Source: Thiotrichales bacterium (GTDB taxonomy: Bacteria; Pseudomonadota; Gammaproteobacteria; JAAZVR01). Taken from it: 7,653 nt of DNA. Position numbers and translations under genes: made by a program. The notes below the pieces were generated by a model that worked only from the letters and a program-made list of their open reading frames with translations, made no database searches and was not told where the DNA came from. The DNA lies in NCBI GenBank assembly GCA_018623305.1, contig JAAZVR010000046.1:1-7653 (forward strand), read 5' to 3'. This document shows positions 1-7,412 of the stretch, piece by piece (the first letter of the stretch is position 1; the number at the start of each line of letters is the position of its first letter).

Positions 1-570
1 AATCCGAAGCGGAGAGGTGAGGTGTTCTTGGTGCTGTTCAATCGTGGATTGAATCAATTCTGCCTCCGCCTGTTGGCGACGCATCAAACGCTCACGTCCA
101 AGGCACATAAGCTCTTCAGCGGGCTTGCCACTCAAAACCGACACCATGGCAACCGCCGAAGTCGTATTTGTGCCGGTTTCACCCGTGATGAATAAATCCG
201 CACCTGCGGCTTTCGCTTTATCCGCAGCTTGCATGCCTAGGCTGATGGCTGCGAATAGTTGCGACTCCGTCATTGGCGCTGGTTCCGTGCCGACATCGAC
301 TACATCAATGGAAATATTCTGAGTCTTCGCCAGTGCATCCACGATGGATGGTGCTTCATTGGCAACGCCATCGTTAGCGGAAAACAACGTAATCCAAGGT
401 TTTGTAATGTGAGGCGTCGAGGTTTTCTGGTGGCTCGCCAATTTGATGATGATGTCAGATAAACGCCCAAGAGAATCCTCTGGCAGACCGCTTTGGTATT
501 GTTGTTCAAGGACTTGGGCAATCGCCGTTTCGTCAAGAGAATGGAGTTGTGTAAAGAGTTGTTCAATCAT
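1..570 (-). CDS. cobT: CobT-family nicotinate-nucleotide:dimethylbenzimidazole phosphoribosyltransferase, 3' end outside window
   Basis: CobT transfers the ribose phosphate of nicotinate mononucleotide to dimethylbenzimidazole, making the lower-ligand riboside phosphate used in cobalamin assembly in the cytoplasm. The reading frame is open for 190 codons from ATG at 570-568 to the window edge, so the C-terminal part, including the catalytic-base glutamate (E317 in Salmonella CobT), cannot be seen. Family landmarks in order are SLGRL (33-37), SANDGVA (64-70, where the family has ADHGV), VDVG (91-94), PMT (99-101), GETGTNTTSA (130-139, family GE-G-NTT-A), then AMVSVLSGKPAEEL (141-154). E131 would match Salmonella E174. 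Spacing between ANDG and GETG is about 40 residues shorter than I recall for Salmonella CobT, and the NTT motif is one residue closer to GETG. The start was chosen because MIEQLFTQLHSL aligns with the family N-terminus. An in-frame ATG at 612-610 would add 14 residues; neither start has a clear Shine-Dalgarno. It is divergent from recC with no evident functional link. A CobT-like paralogue of altered function is possible. Confidence 0.75.
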   Translation of the reverse strand, partial: MIEQLFTQLHSLDETAIAQVLEQQYQSGLPEDSLGRLSDIIIKLASHQKTSTPHITKPWITLFSANDGVANEAPSIVDALAKTQNISIDVVDVGTEPAPMTESQLFAAISLGMQAADKAKAAGADLFITGETGTNTTSAVAMVSVLSGKPAEELMCLGRERLMRRQQAEAELIQSTIEQHQEHLTSPLRI

Positions 571-623
571 AGTTTTTAGGGGGTAAGGGTATGAAACCAC
601 AAGCGCAGTCATACTGAAAGTTA

Positions 624-641
624 AGTAAAGCGCACTTTACT
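624..641. repeat. Inverted repeat AGTAAAG-CGCA-CTTTACT near the cobT start
   Basis: Two perfect 7-base arms, AGTAAAG (624-630) and CTTTACT (635-641), flank a 4-base centre. The centre of the repeat lies about 62 bases upstream of the chosen cobT ATG. No T-run follows on either strand, so it is not a typical intrinsic terminator. A dyad operator or a leader hairpin is the more natural reading. A second weaker dyad, AAAAC-CCC-GTTTT, lies directly beside it at 643-655. Function is inferred only. Confidence 0.45.
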
Positions 642-680
642 AAAAACCCCGTTTTAAGTTAAATAAATTTTATATTGGGG

Positions 681-740
681 GTCGATAAAACTCAGAAAAA
701 TCGACAGATTTCATCAACCTGTCGATAAAACCCAAAAATA
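681..740. repeat. Three GTCGAT/ATCGAC boxes in a 40-base direct repeat
   Basis: The 20-base segments starting at 681 and 721 share 17 of 20 bases, including an identical first 11 (GTCGATAAAAC), and are offset by exactly 40 bases. Between them, at 700-705, lies the same hexamer inverted (ATCGAC). The middle and right boxes also form an 8-base dyad: ATCGACAG (700-707) with CTGTCGAT (719-726). Box centres are 19 and 21 bases apart, close to two helical turns, so all three would face the same side of the helix. This looks like a cluster of regulator binding sites upstream of recC; the regulator is unknown. Confidence 0.5.
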
Positions 741-750
741 TAAACATATC

Positions 751-756
751 TATAAT
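751..756 (+). promoter_or_regulatory. Candidate distal -10 box TATAAT upstream of recC
   Basis: This is a perfect TATAAT hexamer on the recC strand, but nothing resembling TTGACA lies 16-18 bases upstream, where the sequence is A/C-rich. If used, transcription would begin near 762-763, giving a leader of about 70 bases. The GTCGAT boxes would then be centred near -40, -60 and -80, positions typical of activator sites, which could offset the missing -35. A short dyad, AATGC-TTTA-GCATT (754-767), followed by a T-run overlaps this box. Confidence 0.35.
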
Positions 757-769
757 GCTTTAGCATTTT

Positions 770-797
770 TTGTACAGGGGGCACGCTCACCTATAAT
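770..797 (+). promoter_or_regulatory. Candidate proximal recC promoter (TTGTAC - 16 bp - TATAAT)
   Basis: A perfect -10 hexamer, TATAAT (792-797), lies 16 bases downstream of TTGTAC (770-775), which matches the first three positions of the sigma-70 -35 consensus. Predicted transcription starts near 803-805, leaving a leader of about 27-29 bases before the recC ATG. Of the two TATAAT boxes this has the better -35 and the more compact leader, so it is my preferred recCBD promoter. The cobT gene points away and no upstream gene could read through. Confidence 0.5.
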
Positions 798-831
798 GTT
801 CAATTCAAGCTTAAATAAAACCTAAAAACCT

Positions 832-3800
832 ATGCCATTTACCCTCCACACGTCCAATAAAACCGAAAACCTGCTCGAGCATTTAGCGATGGTCATGGGC
901 AATCCTTTACCATCGCCTTTTGATAAAGAGGTGTTCCTCATTCAATCGCAAGGTATGGAGCGTTGGTTGCTTCAAGGCCTATCGCAGAAATTCGGCGTGA
1001 TGGCGAATTATCAGTTGCTCTTCCCGAATCGTTTTTTCAACGAGATTGCACAAAAAGTCTGTGCGACCAAAGGCCTTAAACCGGATACCTTCGCGCGTGA
1101 GCGTTTGGTGTGGTCTGTGGATGCGGTGTTGCGAGAAGTGGTGGAGGAGAATTTCGCGGAATTTGCAGCGATTTTATCGTATCTAAAAGGTGAGCAAGCG
1201 GATCGGAAACGCTTTCAACTGGCGCAACAATTAACGCAGTTATTCGACCAGTATCAGGTGTTTCGTCCTGACTGGATGGATGAGGCTTATCCATCGCATT
1301 GGTCGTTGAAGATTTGGCGTCGAGTGTTGGATAAAATCGGCGATCGAAAGCATATCGGTCAAGCGTGGCAAACCTTGATCACTCAACTCGAGCAGGGCGG
1401 TGAAAACGTGGCTCAAGCATTGCCCAAACGCATCAGCGTATTTGGGGTGAATTCGATGCCGGTGGTGTTTGTACAGGTGTTGCAGGCCTTGGCGAAACAT
1501 ACCGATGTGCATGTCTATGTGACACAACCGACTGAAGGTTATTGGGGCGATTTACGCAGTCGTTCAGAGGTGAAGCGCGACAAGATTCAACGCGTTTTTG
1601 TTGATGAAGCCGCTGAGATCGACCCGAATGATATTAATCACCCTTTGCTGTCATTGCTCGGACAACAGGGGCGCGATTTTCATTCATTGTTGGTCGAGCA
1701 CGCGCAGTTTGATTGGGAATATGATTCTTTTGAAGACCAAGCGAATTCGGCTCTCGAGCAGTTGCAAAACCAGATTCGACTGAATCAAGCGCCGACCCAA
1801 ATTGCCGTGGATGAGTCGATTGAATGCGTTTCGTGTCATTCTCGAATGCGCGAAATGCAGGTGTTGAAAGATTTTTTACTCAAAACACTGCAAGCCAATC
1901 CTGAGTTGCAATTGCGCGATATTGTGGTGATGGCGCCGAAAATCGCCGACTATGAGCCGTTTATTGAGACGGTGTTTCATGATAAGCATTTGCCGACCGC
2001 GATTGCGGATAAAGGCGCGCGCGAGGGCAACGAAGTCATTGAGACCTATATGGTGTTGCTGAATCTTTTAGGTGGGCGTTTCGAGTGGACGGAGGTGATG
2101 GATTTAGTCGAGCGTGAGCCGATTAAGCAGCACCTGAAACTCACTGAGCGTGATGTGGATCAGTTGCGAGCGTGGGTAGATCAAACGCACACGCGCTGGG
2201 GTCAATCCGCGGAACATAAAGCGCAATTGGGCTTGCCTGCGTTGAATCAAAATACTTGGGATGCGGGTCTTAAACAGATGATGTTGGGCTTTGCTATGCA
2301 AGATCAAACGGTGTCGATTGAAGGTTCGCAGGCGCAGTTGATGGCGAAACTGTATGGCTTGGTGCGTTCGGTGTTGTTTAAGTATTCAAAACGTACTTCA
2401 TTTGAGAAAACGCCTTATGCTTGGAGTCAGCTTTTATCTGAGCTTTTGGATACATTGTTCGATGCGCAGAATTCAGATGCTCAGCCGTTGCGCAATGCTT
2501 TGACCTTGTTGGGCGAGATTGAAACGGATGTGAGCTATGACCTTAATGCGGTGATGGCGTGGCTGGACGAGGCCTTGGCAGAGCAGAAAAGCTCGCAGGG
2601 CTTTATGGCGGGGCAACTCACATTTTGTTCGATGTTGCCGATGCGAAGCATTCCGTTCAAAGTGGTGTGCGTATTAGGCCTTAATGAAGGTGAATTTCCT
2701 CGCCAAGACCGTCGACCGAGTTTTGATTTAATGGCGGATGATTTTCAGCCGGGCGATCGTTCGGCGCGCATTGATGACCGTTATCAATTTTTGGAAGTTA
2801 TCCTATCGGCGCGTGAGAGACTTTATTTGAGTTATGTCGGTCAGTCGCAATACAAACCGCAAGATATTCCGCCTTCGGTCGTGTTGCAAGAGTTGTTGGA
2901 TGAACTGTCTTATGAGGATAAGAAATTCCCAGTAAAACACCCGTTGCAGGCCTTTTCGGTTGAGTATTTTAAGTCGGATTCAGCGCTGCGAACCTTTGAT
3001 AAACAGGCGCAAAAAACCGCGCTGGCTTTGCAAGAAAAATCAGCCCAAGAACCCGTTTGGTTTAAGTCGGATTCTGTATTGCCCGAGTGTGCGGAGCGCG
3101 AAATTGAATTGTCTGATTTCTTGTTTTTTGCCACCAATCCACAGAAATGGTTTGTGCAGAAACGATTGAATTTGAAGTTATCTCAAGCGAATGAAGAAGG
3201 CGTGGCGCATGAGTTGTTTGATGTGTCGGGTTTGGATCAGTATGCCATTGAACAAGAGGTGTTGGAATCGCTTGTGAAAGGTCAGACGCTCACGCAAGTG
3301 CATCAGCGATTGATGGATTCTGGGCAGTGGCCGAGTGGCGCCATGGGTGAACTGCACTTGACGGAAACCTTGAGCCAAGTGGATGAAATGGCGCAAGCCA
3401 TTGCCGAGTTGGATTTAGGGCAAGCACAAGAGCCTTTCTGGGCAGAAGTGCGTGTCGGCGATTGGCAGTTAGACGGAGCGATTGGCTCGAATTACGAAGG
3501 TGGTTTTTTGTTGGCGCGCTACTCTCGATTGAAGCCGAAAGATTATGTTCGTGCAGCGTTGATTCAAGCCCTGACAAGTCAAACAGTGCACTTGATGGGC
3601 TTGGATGGCGAGCGAAAATTTAAGCATATTGTGTTGAGTCATTCCTTGATTCGATTGGATGCTTGGCTGGAGGCCTATGCCAAAGCGCATCAAGCGCCGA
3701 GTGCCTATTGGCCTGTGTTGGGCTGGGCTTGGTTGGATTCTTTCCATGATCCGAAAAAGAAAAATAAATCCGAAGACGATAAAACAGACGCCGCGCAAAA

Positions 3801-3984
3801 AGCGGTAAAAGATGCATTTGAAAAGTTGAAGGGCGAGGGGTTCAATAACAATTTTTCCGATGAATATGTGGTGCGCTTAACGCAAGGCCAGACGTTGGCG
3901 GATATCTGGACAGGGGAAGCCGAAGCCTTCACGCTCGACCTGCTCACCCCGATCCATGAATTAACGAGAGAGGCGAAATCATGA
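832..3984 (+). CDS. recC: RecBCD enzyme subunit RecC (exonuclease V gamma chain)
   Basis: RecC is the scaffold of RecBCD. It splits the DNA duplex, holds RecB and RecD, and scans the 3' strand for the Chi sequence. The protein is 1050 residues, against 1122 in E. coli. The N-terminal inactive helicase region shows VFLIQSQGMERWL (34-46), SQKFGVMANY (51-60), LFDQY-VFRPDW (137-148), FGVNSMPVVFVQVLQAL (204-220) and YWGDL (237-241). The most conserved block begins MPMRSIPFKVVC-LG-N-GEFPRQ at residue 604 and continues through FDLM and GDRSARIDDRYQFLE (from 641). The C-terminal third is a RecB-like nuclease fold without catalytic residues, starting near 757-790. A lysine/aspartate-rich stretch at 974-986 is probably a surface loop. 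The start is fixed because TAA at 823-825 closes the frame upstream. No Shine-Dalgarno precedes it, unlike recB and recD. It overlaps recB by 4 bases. Several residues that line the Chi-binding channel in E. coli differ here. Confidence 0.97.
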   Translation: MPFTLHTSNKTENLLEHLAMVMGNPLPSPFDKEVFLIQSQGMERWLLQGLSQKFGVMANYQLLFPNRFFNEIAQKVCATKGLKPDTFARERLVWSVDAVLREVVEENFAEFAAILSYLKGEQADRKRFQLAQQLTQLFDQYQVFRPDWMDEAYPSHWSLKIWRRVLDKIGDRKHIGQAWQTLITQLEQGGENVAQALPKRISVFGVNSMPVVFVQVLQALAKHTDVHVYVTQPTEGYWGDLRSRSEVKRDKIQRVFVDEAAEIDPNDINHPLLSLLGQQGRDFHSLLVEHAQFDWEYDSFEDQANSALEQLQNQIRLNQAPTQIAVDESIECVSCHSRMREMQVLKDFLLKTLQANPELQLRDIVVMAPKIADYEPFIETVFHDKHLPTAIADKGAREGNEVIETYMVLLNLLGGRFEWTEVMDLVEREPIKQHLKLTERDVDQLRAWVDQTHTRWGQSAEHKAQLGLPALNQNTWDAGLKQMMLGFAMQDQTVSIEGSQAQLMAKLYGLVRSVLFKYSKRTSFEKTPYAWSQLLSELLDTLFDAQNSDAQPLRNALTLLGEIETDVSYDLNAVMAWLDEALAEQKSSQGFMAGQLTFCSMLPMRSIPFKVVCVLGLNEGEFPRQDRRPSFDLMADDFQPGDRSARIDDRYQFLEVILSARERLYLSYVGQSQYKPQDIPPSVVLQELLDELSYEDKKFPVKHPLQAFSVEYFKSDSALRTFDKQAQKTALALQEKSAQEPVWFKSDSVLPECAEREIELSDFLFFATNPQKWFVQKRLNLKLSQANEEGVAHELFDVSGLDQYAIEQEVLESLVKGQTLTQVHQRLMDSGQWPSGAMGELHLTETLSQVDEMAQAIAELDLGQAQEPFWAEVRVGDWQLDGAIGSNYEGGFLLARYSRLKPKDYVRAALIQALTSQTVHLMGLDGERKFKHIVLSHSLIRLDAWLEAYAKAHQAPSAYWPVLGWAWLDSFHDPKKKNKSEDDKTDAAQKAVKDAFEKLKGEGFNNNFSDEYVVRLTQGQTLADIWTGEAEAFTLDLLTPIHELTREAKS
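3966..3984 (+). promoter_or_regulatory. recB ribosome binding site and recC/recB ATGA overlap
   Basis: A purine-rich GAGAGAGG (3966-3973) ends 7 bases before the recB ATG at 3981, inside the last codons of recC. The recC stop TGA (3982-3984) overlaps the recB start as ATGA. This arrangement favours re-initiation by the same ribosomes and so roughly matched synthesis of the two subunits, which bind one to one. Confidence 0.8.
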
Positions 3985-6900
3985 ATCCGTTGTGTGAAGA
4001 ATTTAAAGCGATTTCTCAGCCCTTTGTCACTGGCACAACGCGAATTGAGGCGAGTGCAGGGACGGGTAAAACCTATTCGATTTCGTATCTAGTGTTGCGC
4101 TTGGTGGTGGAGCAAGGCCTAAAGATTGAAGAAGTCTTGACGGTGACGTATACCAAAGCGGCGACAGAAGAACTCAAAGAGCGTATTCGAGCGCAGTTGT
4201 ATCAGGCGCGAAAGGCCTACAGCGAACCGTCGGATGACAAAACGCTGAATGATTGGATTGAAACGCGTCAAGATTCGGTTGAAGACGATAAGGCACGCCT
4301 AAATGAGGCCTTGGCTAATATTGACCAAGCGGGTATTTTTACCATTCATGGTTTTTGTCAGCGCGTATTGACGGAGTTTCCTTTAGAAAGCCAGCAGGCG
4401 TTTAAGCTGGAATTGAGCCAAGATTTGAGCGATATTCAGTTGCAAGTGGTGCATGATTTTTGGCGCCAAACGGTGTACCCGATGCCTGAAGCGCACGCGC
4501 GGTTATTGAAGCAGGTGGTGGCATCGCCAAAGGCTTTATATGAATGGGTGAAAGCCACCAATGTCGAGCCAATTCAATTGGTGCCAGAATCGCAGGATTT
4601 GGACTCGATCTGGACGGCGTTGGATACGCATATCGTAGCGCTTGAGCAGTGGCTAGCGGAGCAGGGTGAACGCGTCTTTGTCTGGCTAGAATCACTCAAA
4701 AATGCGGATTTATTCAAAGGCGCAGGTGACATTGTTGTTGAAACTTGGCCGAATGCGTATATGGATGTGCTGAGTAAAGAGGGTTTTAATGGTTTGCTCA
4801 ACGGCAATAAATTCCGCGGTGCAGCGGGCGTTGAACGCAAAGAAAAACTGTGGGCTGAATTTATCGATGAATACTCACCTCCGATCATCAGCGCGGAACA
4901 GGTGCTCAATGCGAAAGGTGCATTAGAAAGCAGTTTCAAAAAAGCCTGTCGTGATTTTTATCGAGTGGAATTATCTCAGCGACAAGCGCAACAAGGTCAA
5001 ATGGGCTTTGATGATTTGGTGTCGAATCTCGCTCAAGTGTTGGACGATGAAACACAAAAACAGCACATTAAATCCGCCATGCAGGCGCGGTTTAAAGCCG
5101 CGTTGATTGATGAATTTCAAGACACGGATGTGAATCAGTGGCGCATATTCAAAGAGTTTTTCGCAACGGATACGCATTATTTGTATTTGATTGGTGACCC
5201 GAAACAAGCGATTTATAAATTCCGTGGCGCGGATATTGAAACCTATTTAGATGCTGCGCGTTCGGCACAAATCAAGCTGACATTGGCGCATAACTGGCGT
5301 TCTCGACCGAATCTCGTCAAAGCGACCAATGCCTTTTTTGAACAAGTTGAACAGCCGTTTCAAAAAGAAGGCCTTGAGTTTCATCCTGTGAAAGCAGGCT
5401 TAAAAGATGAGGAAGGCCAAGCGGTTGAGCAACAGCCGATGCGAGTTTGGCAGTGGCCTGATTCAATCGAGAAACTGAAGGCCGATCCTCAAGCCGATTG
5501 GGTGCGTGCGAATGTGTGTCAGGATATTCTGGCGCAGTTAAATTCAGGCGAGCGCACGCCGGGTGATTTTGCAGTGTTGGTGCGTTCGCATAAAACAGCG
5601 GAACAGTATTTACAGGCCTTGGCAGAACTGAATATTCCCGCGGTGGTGAAGTCGAAAAAGACGGTGTTTCAAACGGCGGAAGCCGAATCCTTACGTCGAG
5701 TGATGCAAGCGGTGTTACAACCGAATCGTTTGGCTTTGGCGCAAGAGGCCTTTAGTGAGCCGATGTTTGGTTTAGATGCCGTCGATTATTTTGCATCTGT
5801 TCAGAATGGAAATGAGCGATTAGAGGCGTGGATGTTGGACTTAAAAACGGCGCATGATAATTGGCACAAAAAAGGTTTTATGCCTGCGTTAATGCCTTTG
5901 TTGGAATCGCAAGGCGCGTTTGAACAGTTGAAGCAATATCCGAATGCGGAACGTCGATTGACTAATGTATTGCACGCTTTGGAAGTTTTGCAATCGCGTG
6001 TATTGGAGGATGGACTTACACCGATTCAAACCTTATCCGCATTAGAAAAAGCCATGCAAGGTGGTGCCAATGAGGATGCGGAGTTGCGTTTAGAAAGTGA
6101 TGCTAAAGCGGTGCAAATTGTGACGATTCACTCCTCCAAAGGCCTGCAATATCCAGTGGTCTATTGCCCTGATTTATACAAAGCAGCGACCTTATCAACC
6201 AATGAGCAAGCGCGTAAAGTGAAGGTGGACGGTGTTTGGCAAATCAGCGCCGATAAAGCGGGTAAAGAGCAGCTGAAAAAAGCCGCAGAAGCGGATATGT
6301 ACCAAGAAGATTTACGCTTGGCCTATGTTGCGCTGACCCGAGCGGAGTCGAGCTGTATCGTGGTGATGTCGCCTGCTTTCGAATCGGGACAATCGAGCTT
6401 GAAATCTCTTTTGCCTGAAGGCGTGCCCGAGCATGAAAACATTGCGGTTGAAACGCTGTTGCCACCGTCTGAAATCAAATTGAGTCGTTATGAAATGACC
6501 GACATTGATTTGAGTGTTGAGCCATTAATGAATTTTGATCGCCGTTTGGATACTCGCTATCGCTTGACCAGTTATACCGCCATCAGCAAGGGTACTTTAC
6601 AAGAAGAAGAGGCCAGTAAAGCGGATGATGAACAGGTTGAGACGGTTCAAACACCTGATGTCATTCAAACGGAGAAAAACCCCTTGCCGAAAGGCGCGCA
6701 TTTCGGGAATTTGTTGCACGATATTCTCGAATACCGTGATTTTGCCGAATTGGCTGAGGATGTCGATGAAAAGCTGGTCTTGTCTTTATGTCGTAAACAC
6801 GGTGTGAATGAGATGATTCAGTCGGACAAAGACGAAGCACTTAAATCGGATTTGAAAGAACGTTTTGAGGCCTTAATTCAACACGCGGTGACCGCCAAAA

Positions 6901-7412
6901 TTGATGAATCTTTTGCATTGAGCGATTTAAAACCGCATCAAGTGTTAAAAGAAATGCCGTTTTATATGGCGTTGAATGAATCCAACACAACGGCGTTGAA
7001 TCACGCGATGAAAACCTTGGGCGAAACGATTCCTTATCAGCCATTGAAATACCAAGATTTGGTCGGGCACATGAATGGTTTTGTCGATTTGATTGCTGAG
7101 TTTGAGGGGCGTTTTTATGTGATGGATTACAAGTCGAATGATTTGCAGGGCAATTATTCGCAAGCGCATATGCACCAGAAAATGAAGCAAGCGAATTATG
7201 GCCTACAAGGCGTCATTTACGCTTTGGCTTTGCACCGATATTTGCGTGATCGCGTGGCGGATTATGATTTCGATACGCACTTCGGCGGCGTGCGATATTT
7301 GTTTGTGCGCGGTATGTCGGCGGAGGATTTTGAGAAGGGTGTTTATCGCTTTAATCCATCCAAGGCCTTGATTAATGAACTCGATGAATTGTTTTCAGGA
7401 GATGCGAAATGA
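3981..7412 (+). CDS. recB: RecBCD enzyme subunit RecB (exonuclease V beta chain), helicase-nuclease
   Basis: RecB is an SF1A 3'-5' helicase fused to the only nuclease of RecBCD; after Chi it also loads RecA. The protein is 1143 residues (E. coli 1180). All helicase motifs are present: Walker A EASAGTGKT (23-31, K30), motif Ia TYTKAATEEL (56-65), IHGFCQRVL (122-130), Walker B IDEFQD (376-381), motif III GDPKQAIYKFRGAD (405-418), motif IV HNWRSRP (437-443), motif V TIHSSKGLQYPVV (715-727) and motif VI VALTRAE (783-789). An acidic linker (about 875-900) leads to a complete nuclease domain: H913, E991, D1036 in GFVDL, D1049 and K1051 in DYKSN, Q1076 and Y1080, matching E. coli H956, E1020, D1067, D1080, K1082, Q1110 and Y1114. 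Both activities should be intact. The start is set by the overlap with recC, the Shine-Dalgarno, and Walker A falling at the same position as in E. coli (K29). It overlaps recD by 4 bases. Confidence 0.98.
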   Translation: MNPLCEEFKAISQPFVTGTTRIEASAGTGKTYSISYLVLRLVVEQGLKIEEVLTVTYTKAATEELKERIRAQLYQARKAYSEPSDDKTLNDWIETRQDSVEDDKARLNEALANIDQAGIFTIHGFCQRVLTEFPLESQQAFKLELSQDLSDIQLQVVHDFWRQTVYPMPEAHARLLKQVVASPKALYEWVKATNVEPIQLVPESQDLDSIWTALDTHIVALEQWLAEQGERVFVWLESLKNADLFKGAGDIVVETWPNAYMDVLSKEGFNGLLNGNKFRGAAGVERKEKLWAEFIDEYSPPIISAEQVLNAKGALESSFKKACRDFYRVELSQRQAQQGQMGFDDLVSNLAQVLDDETQKQHIKSAMQARFKAALIDEFQDTDVNQWRIFKEFFATDTHYLYLIGDPKQAIYKFRGADIETYLDAARSAQIKLTLAHNWRSRPNLVKATNAFFEQVEQPFQKEGLEFHPVKAGLKDEEGQAVEQQPMRVWQWPDSIEKLKADPQADWVRANVCQDILAQLNSGERTPGDFAVLVRSHKTAEQYLQALAELNIPAVVKSKKTVFQTAEAESLRRVMQAVLQPNRLALAQEAFSEPMFGLDAVDYFASVQNGNERLEAWMLDLKTAHDNWHKKGFMPALMPLLESQGAFEQLKQYPNAERRLTNVLHALEVLQSRVLEDGLTPIQTLSALEKAMQGGANEDAELRLESDAKAVQIVTIHSSKGLQYPVVYCPDLYKAATLSTNEQARKVKVDGVWQISADKAGKEQLKKAAEADMYQEDLRLAYVALTRAESSCIVVMSPAFESGQSSLKSLLPEGVPEHENIAVETLLPPSEIKLSRYEMTDIDLSVEPLMNFDRRLDTRYRLTSYTAISKGTLQEEEASKADDEQVETVQTPDVIQTEKNPLPKGAHFGNLLHDILEYRDFAELAEDVDEKLVLSLCRKHGVNEMIQSDKDEALKSDLKERFEALIQHAVTAKIDESFALSDLKPHQVLKEMPFYMALNESNTTALNHAMKTLGETIPYQPLKYQDLVGHMNGFVDLIAEFEGRFYVMDYKSNDLQGNYSQAHMHQKMKQANYGLQGVIYALALHRYLRDRVADYDFDTHFGGVRYLFVRGMSAEDFEKGVYRFNPSKALINELDELFSGDAK
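7397..7412 (+). promoter_or_regulatory. recD ribosome binding site and recB/recD ATGA overlap
   Basis: A near-consensus AGGAG (7397-7401) ends 7 bases before the recD ATG at 7409. The recB stop TGA (7410-7412) overlaps it as ATGA, repeating the recC/recB arrangement. It supports 7409 over the in-frame internal ATG at 7424 as the recD start. Confidence 0.8.

Larger units (their letters stand above)
571..831. promoter_or_regulatory. Divergent intergenic region between cobT and recC
   Basis: This 261-base AT-rich gap separates two genes pointing away from each other, so it must carry the promoters of both. It contains an inverted repeat near cobT, a run of repeated boxes in the middle, and two TATAAT hexamers toward recC, each listed separately. 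A possible cobT -10 on the minus strand is TATAAA (complement of 669-674), but its -35 is weak (TTCTGA, complement of 692-697). I found no convincing open reading frame, tRNA or strong terminator in the gap. Confidence 0.7.

Noticed and set aside
125..322. Plus-strand open frame of 65 codons near the left edge
   Set aside because: The opposite strand carries the CobT motifs (GETG, PMT, VDVG) across this interval. The plus frame is a shadow without motif or ribosome binding site.
300..566. Minus-strand open frame of 88 codons starting 4 bases after the cobT ATG
   Set aside because: It is in another frame on the same strand as cobT. Only the cobT frame carries recognisable motifs (SLGRL, ANDG, VDVG) here.
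643..655. AAAAC-CCC-GTTTT as an intrinsic terminator
   Set aside because: The stem is only 5 pairs, mostly A-T, with a 3-base loop and no T-run after it. There is also no converging gene that would need a terminator.
3469..3798. Minus-strand open frame of 109 codons inside the recC 3' part
   Set aside because: It is fully antisense to the RecC C-terminal domain, shows no family motif and overlaps other equally meaningless minus frames.
4574..4939. Minus-strand open frame of 121 codons inside recB
   Set aside because: It lies wholly opposite recB, whose motifs run continuously through both sides of this segment. Its translation is serine/proline-rich, without any recognisable domain, as expected for antisense of a coding gene.
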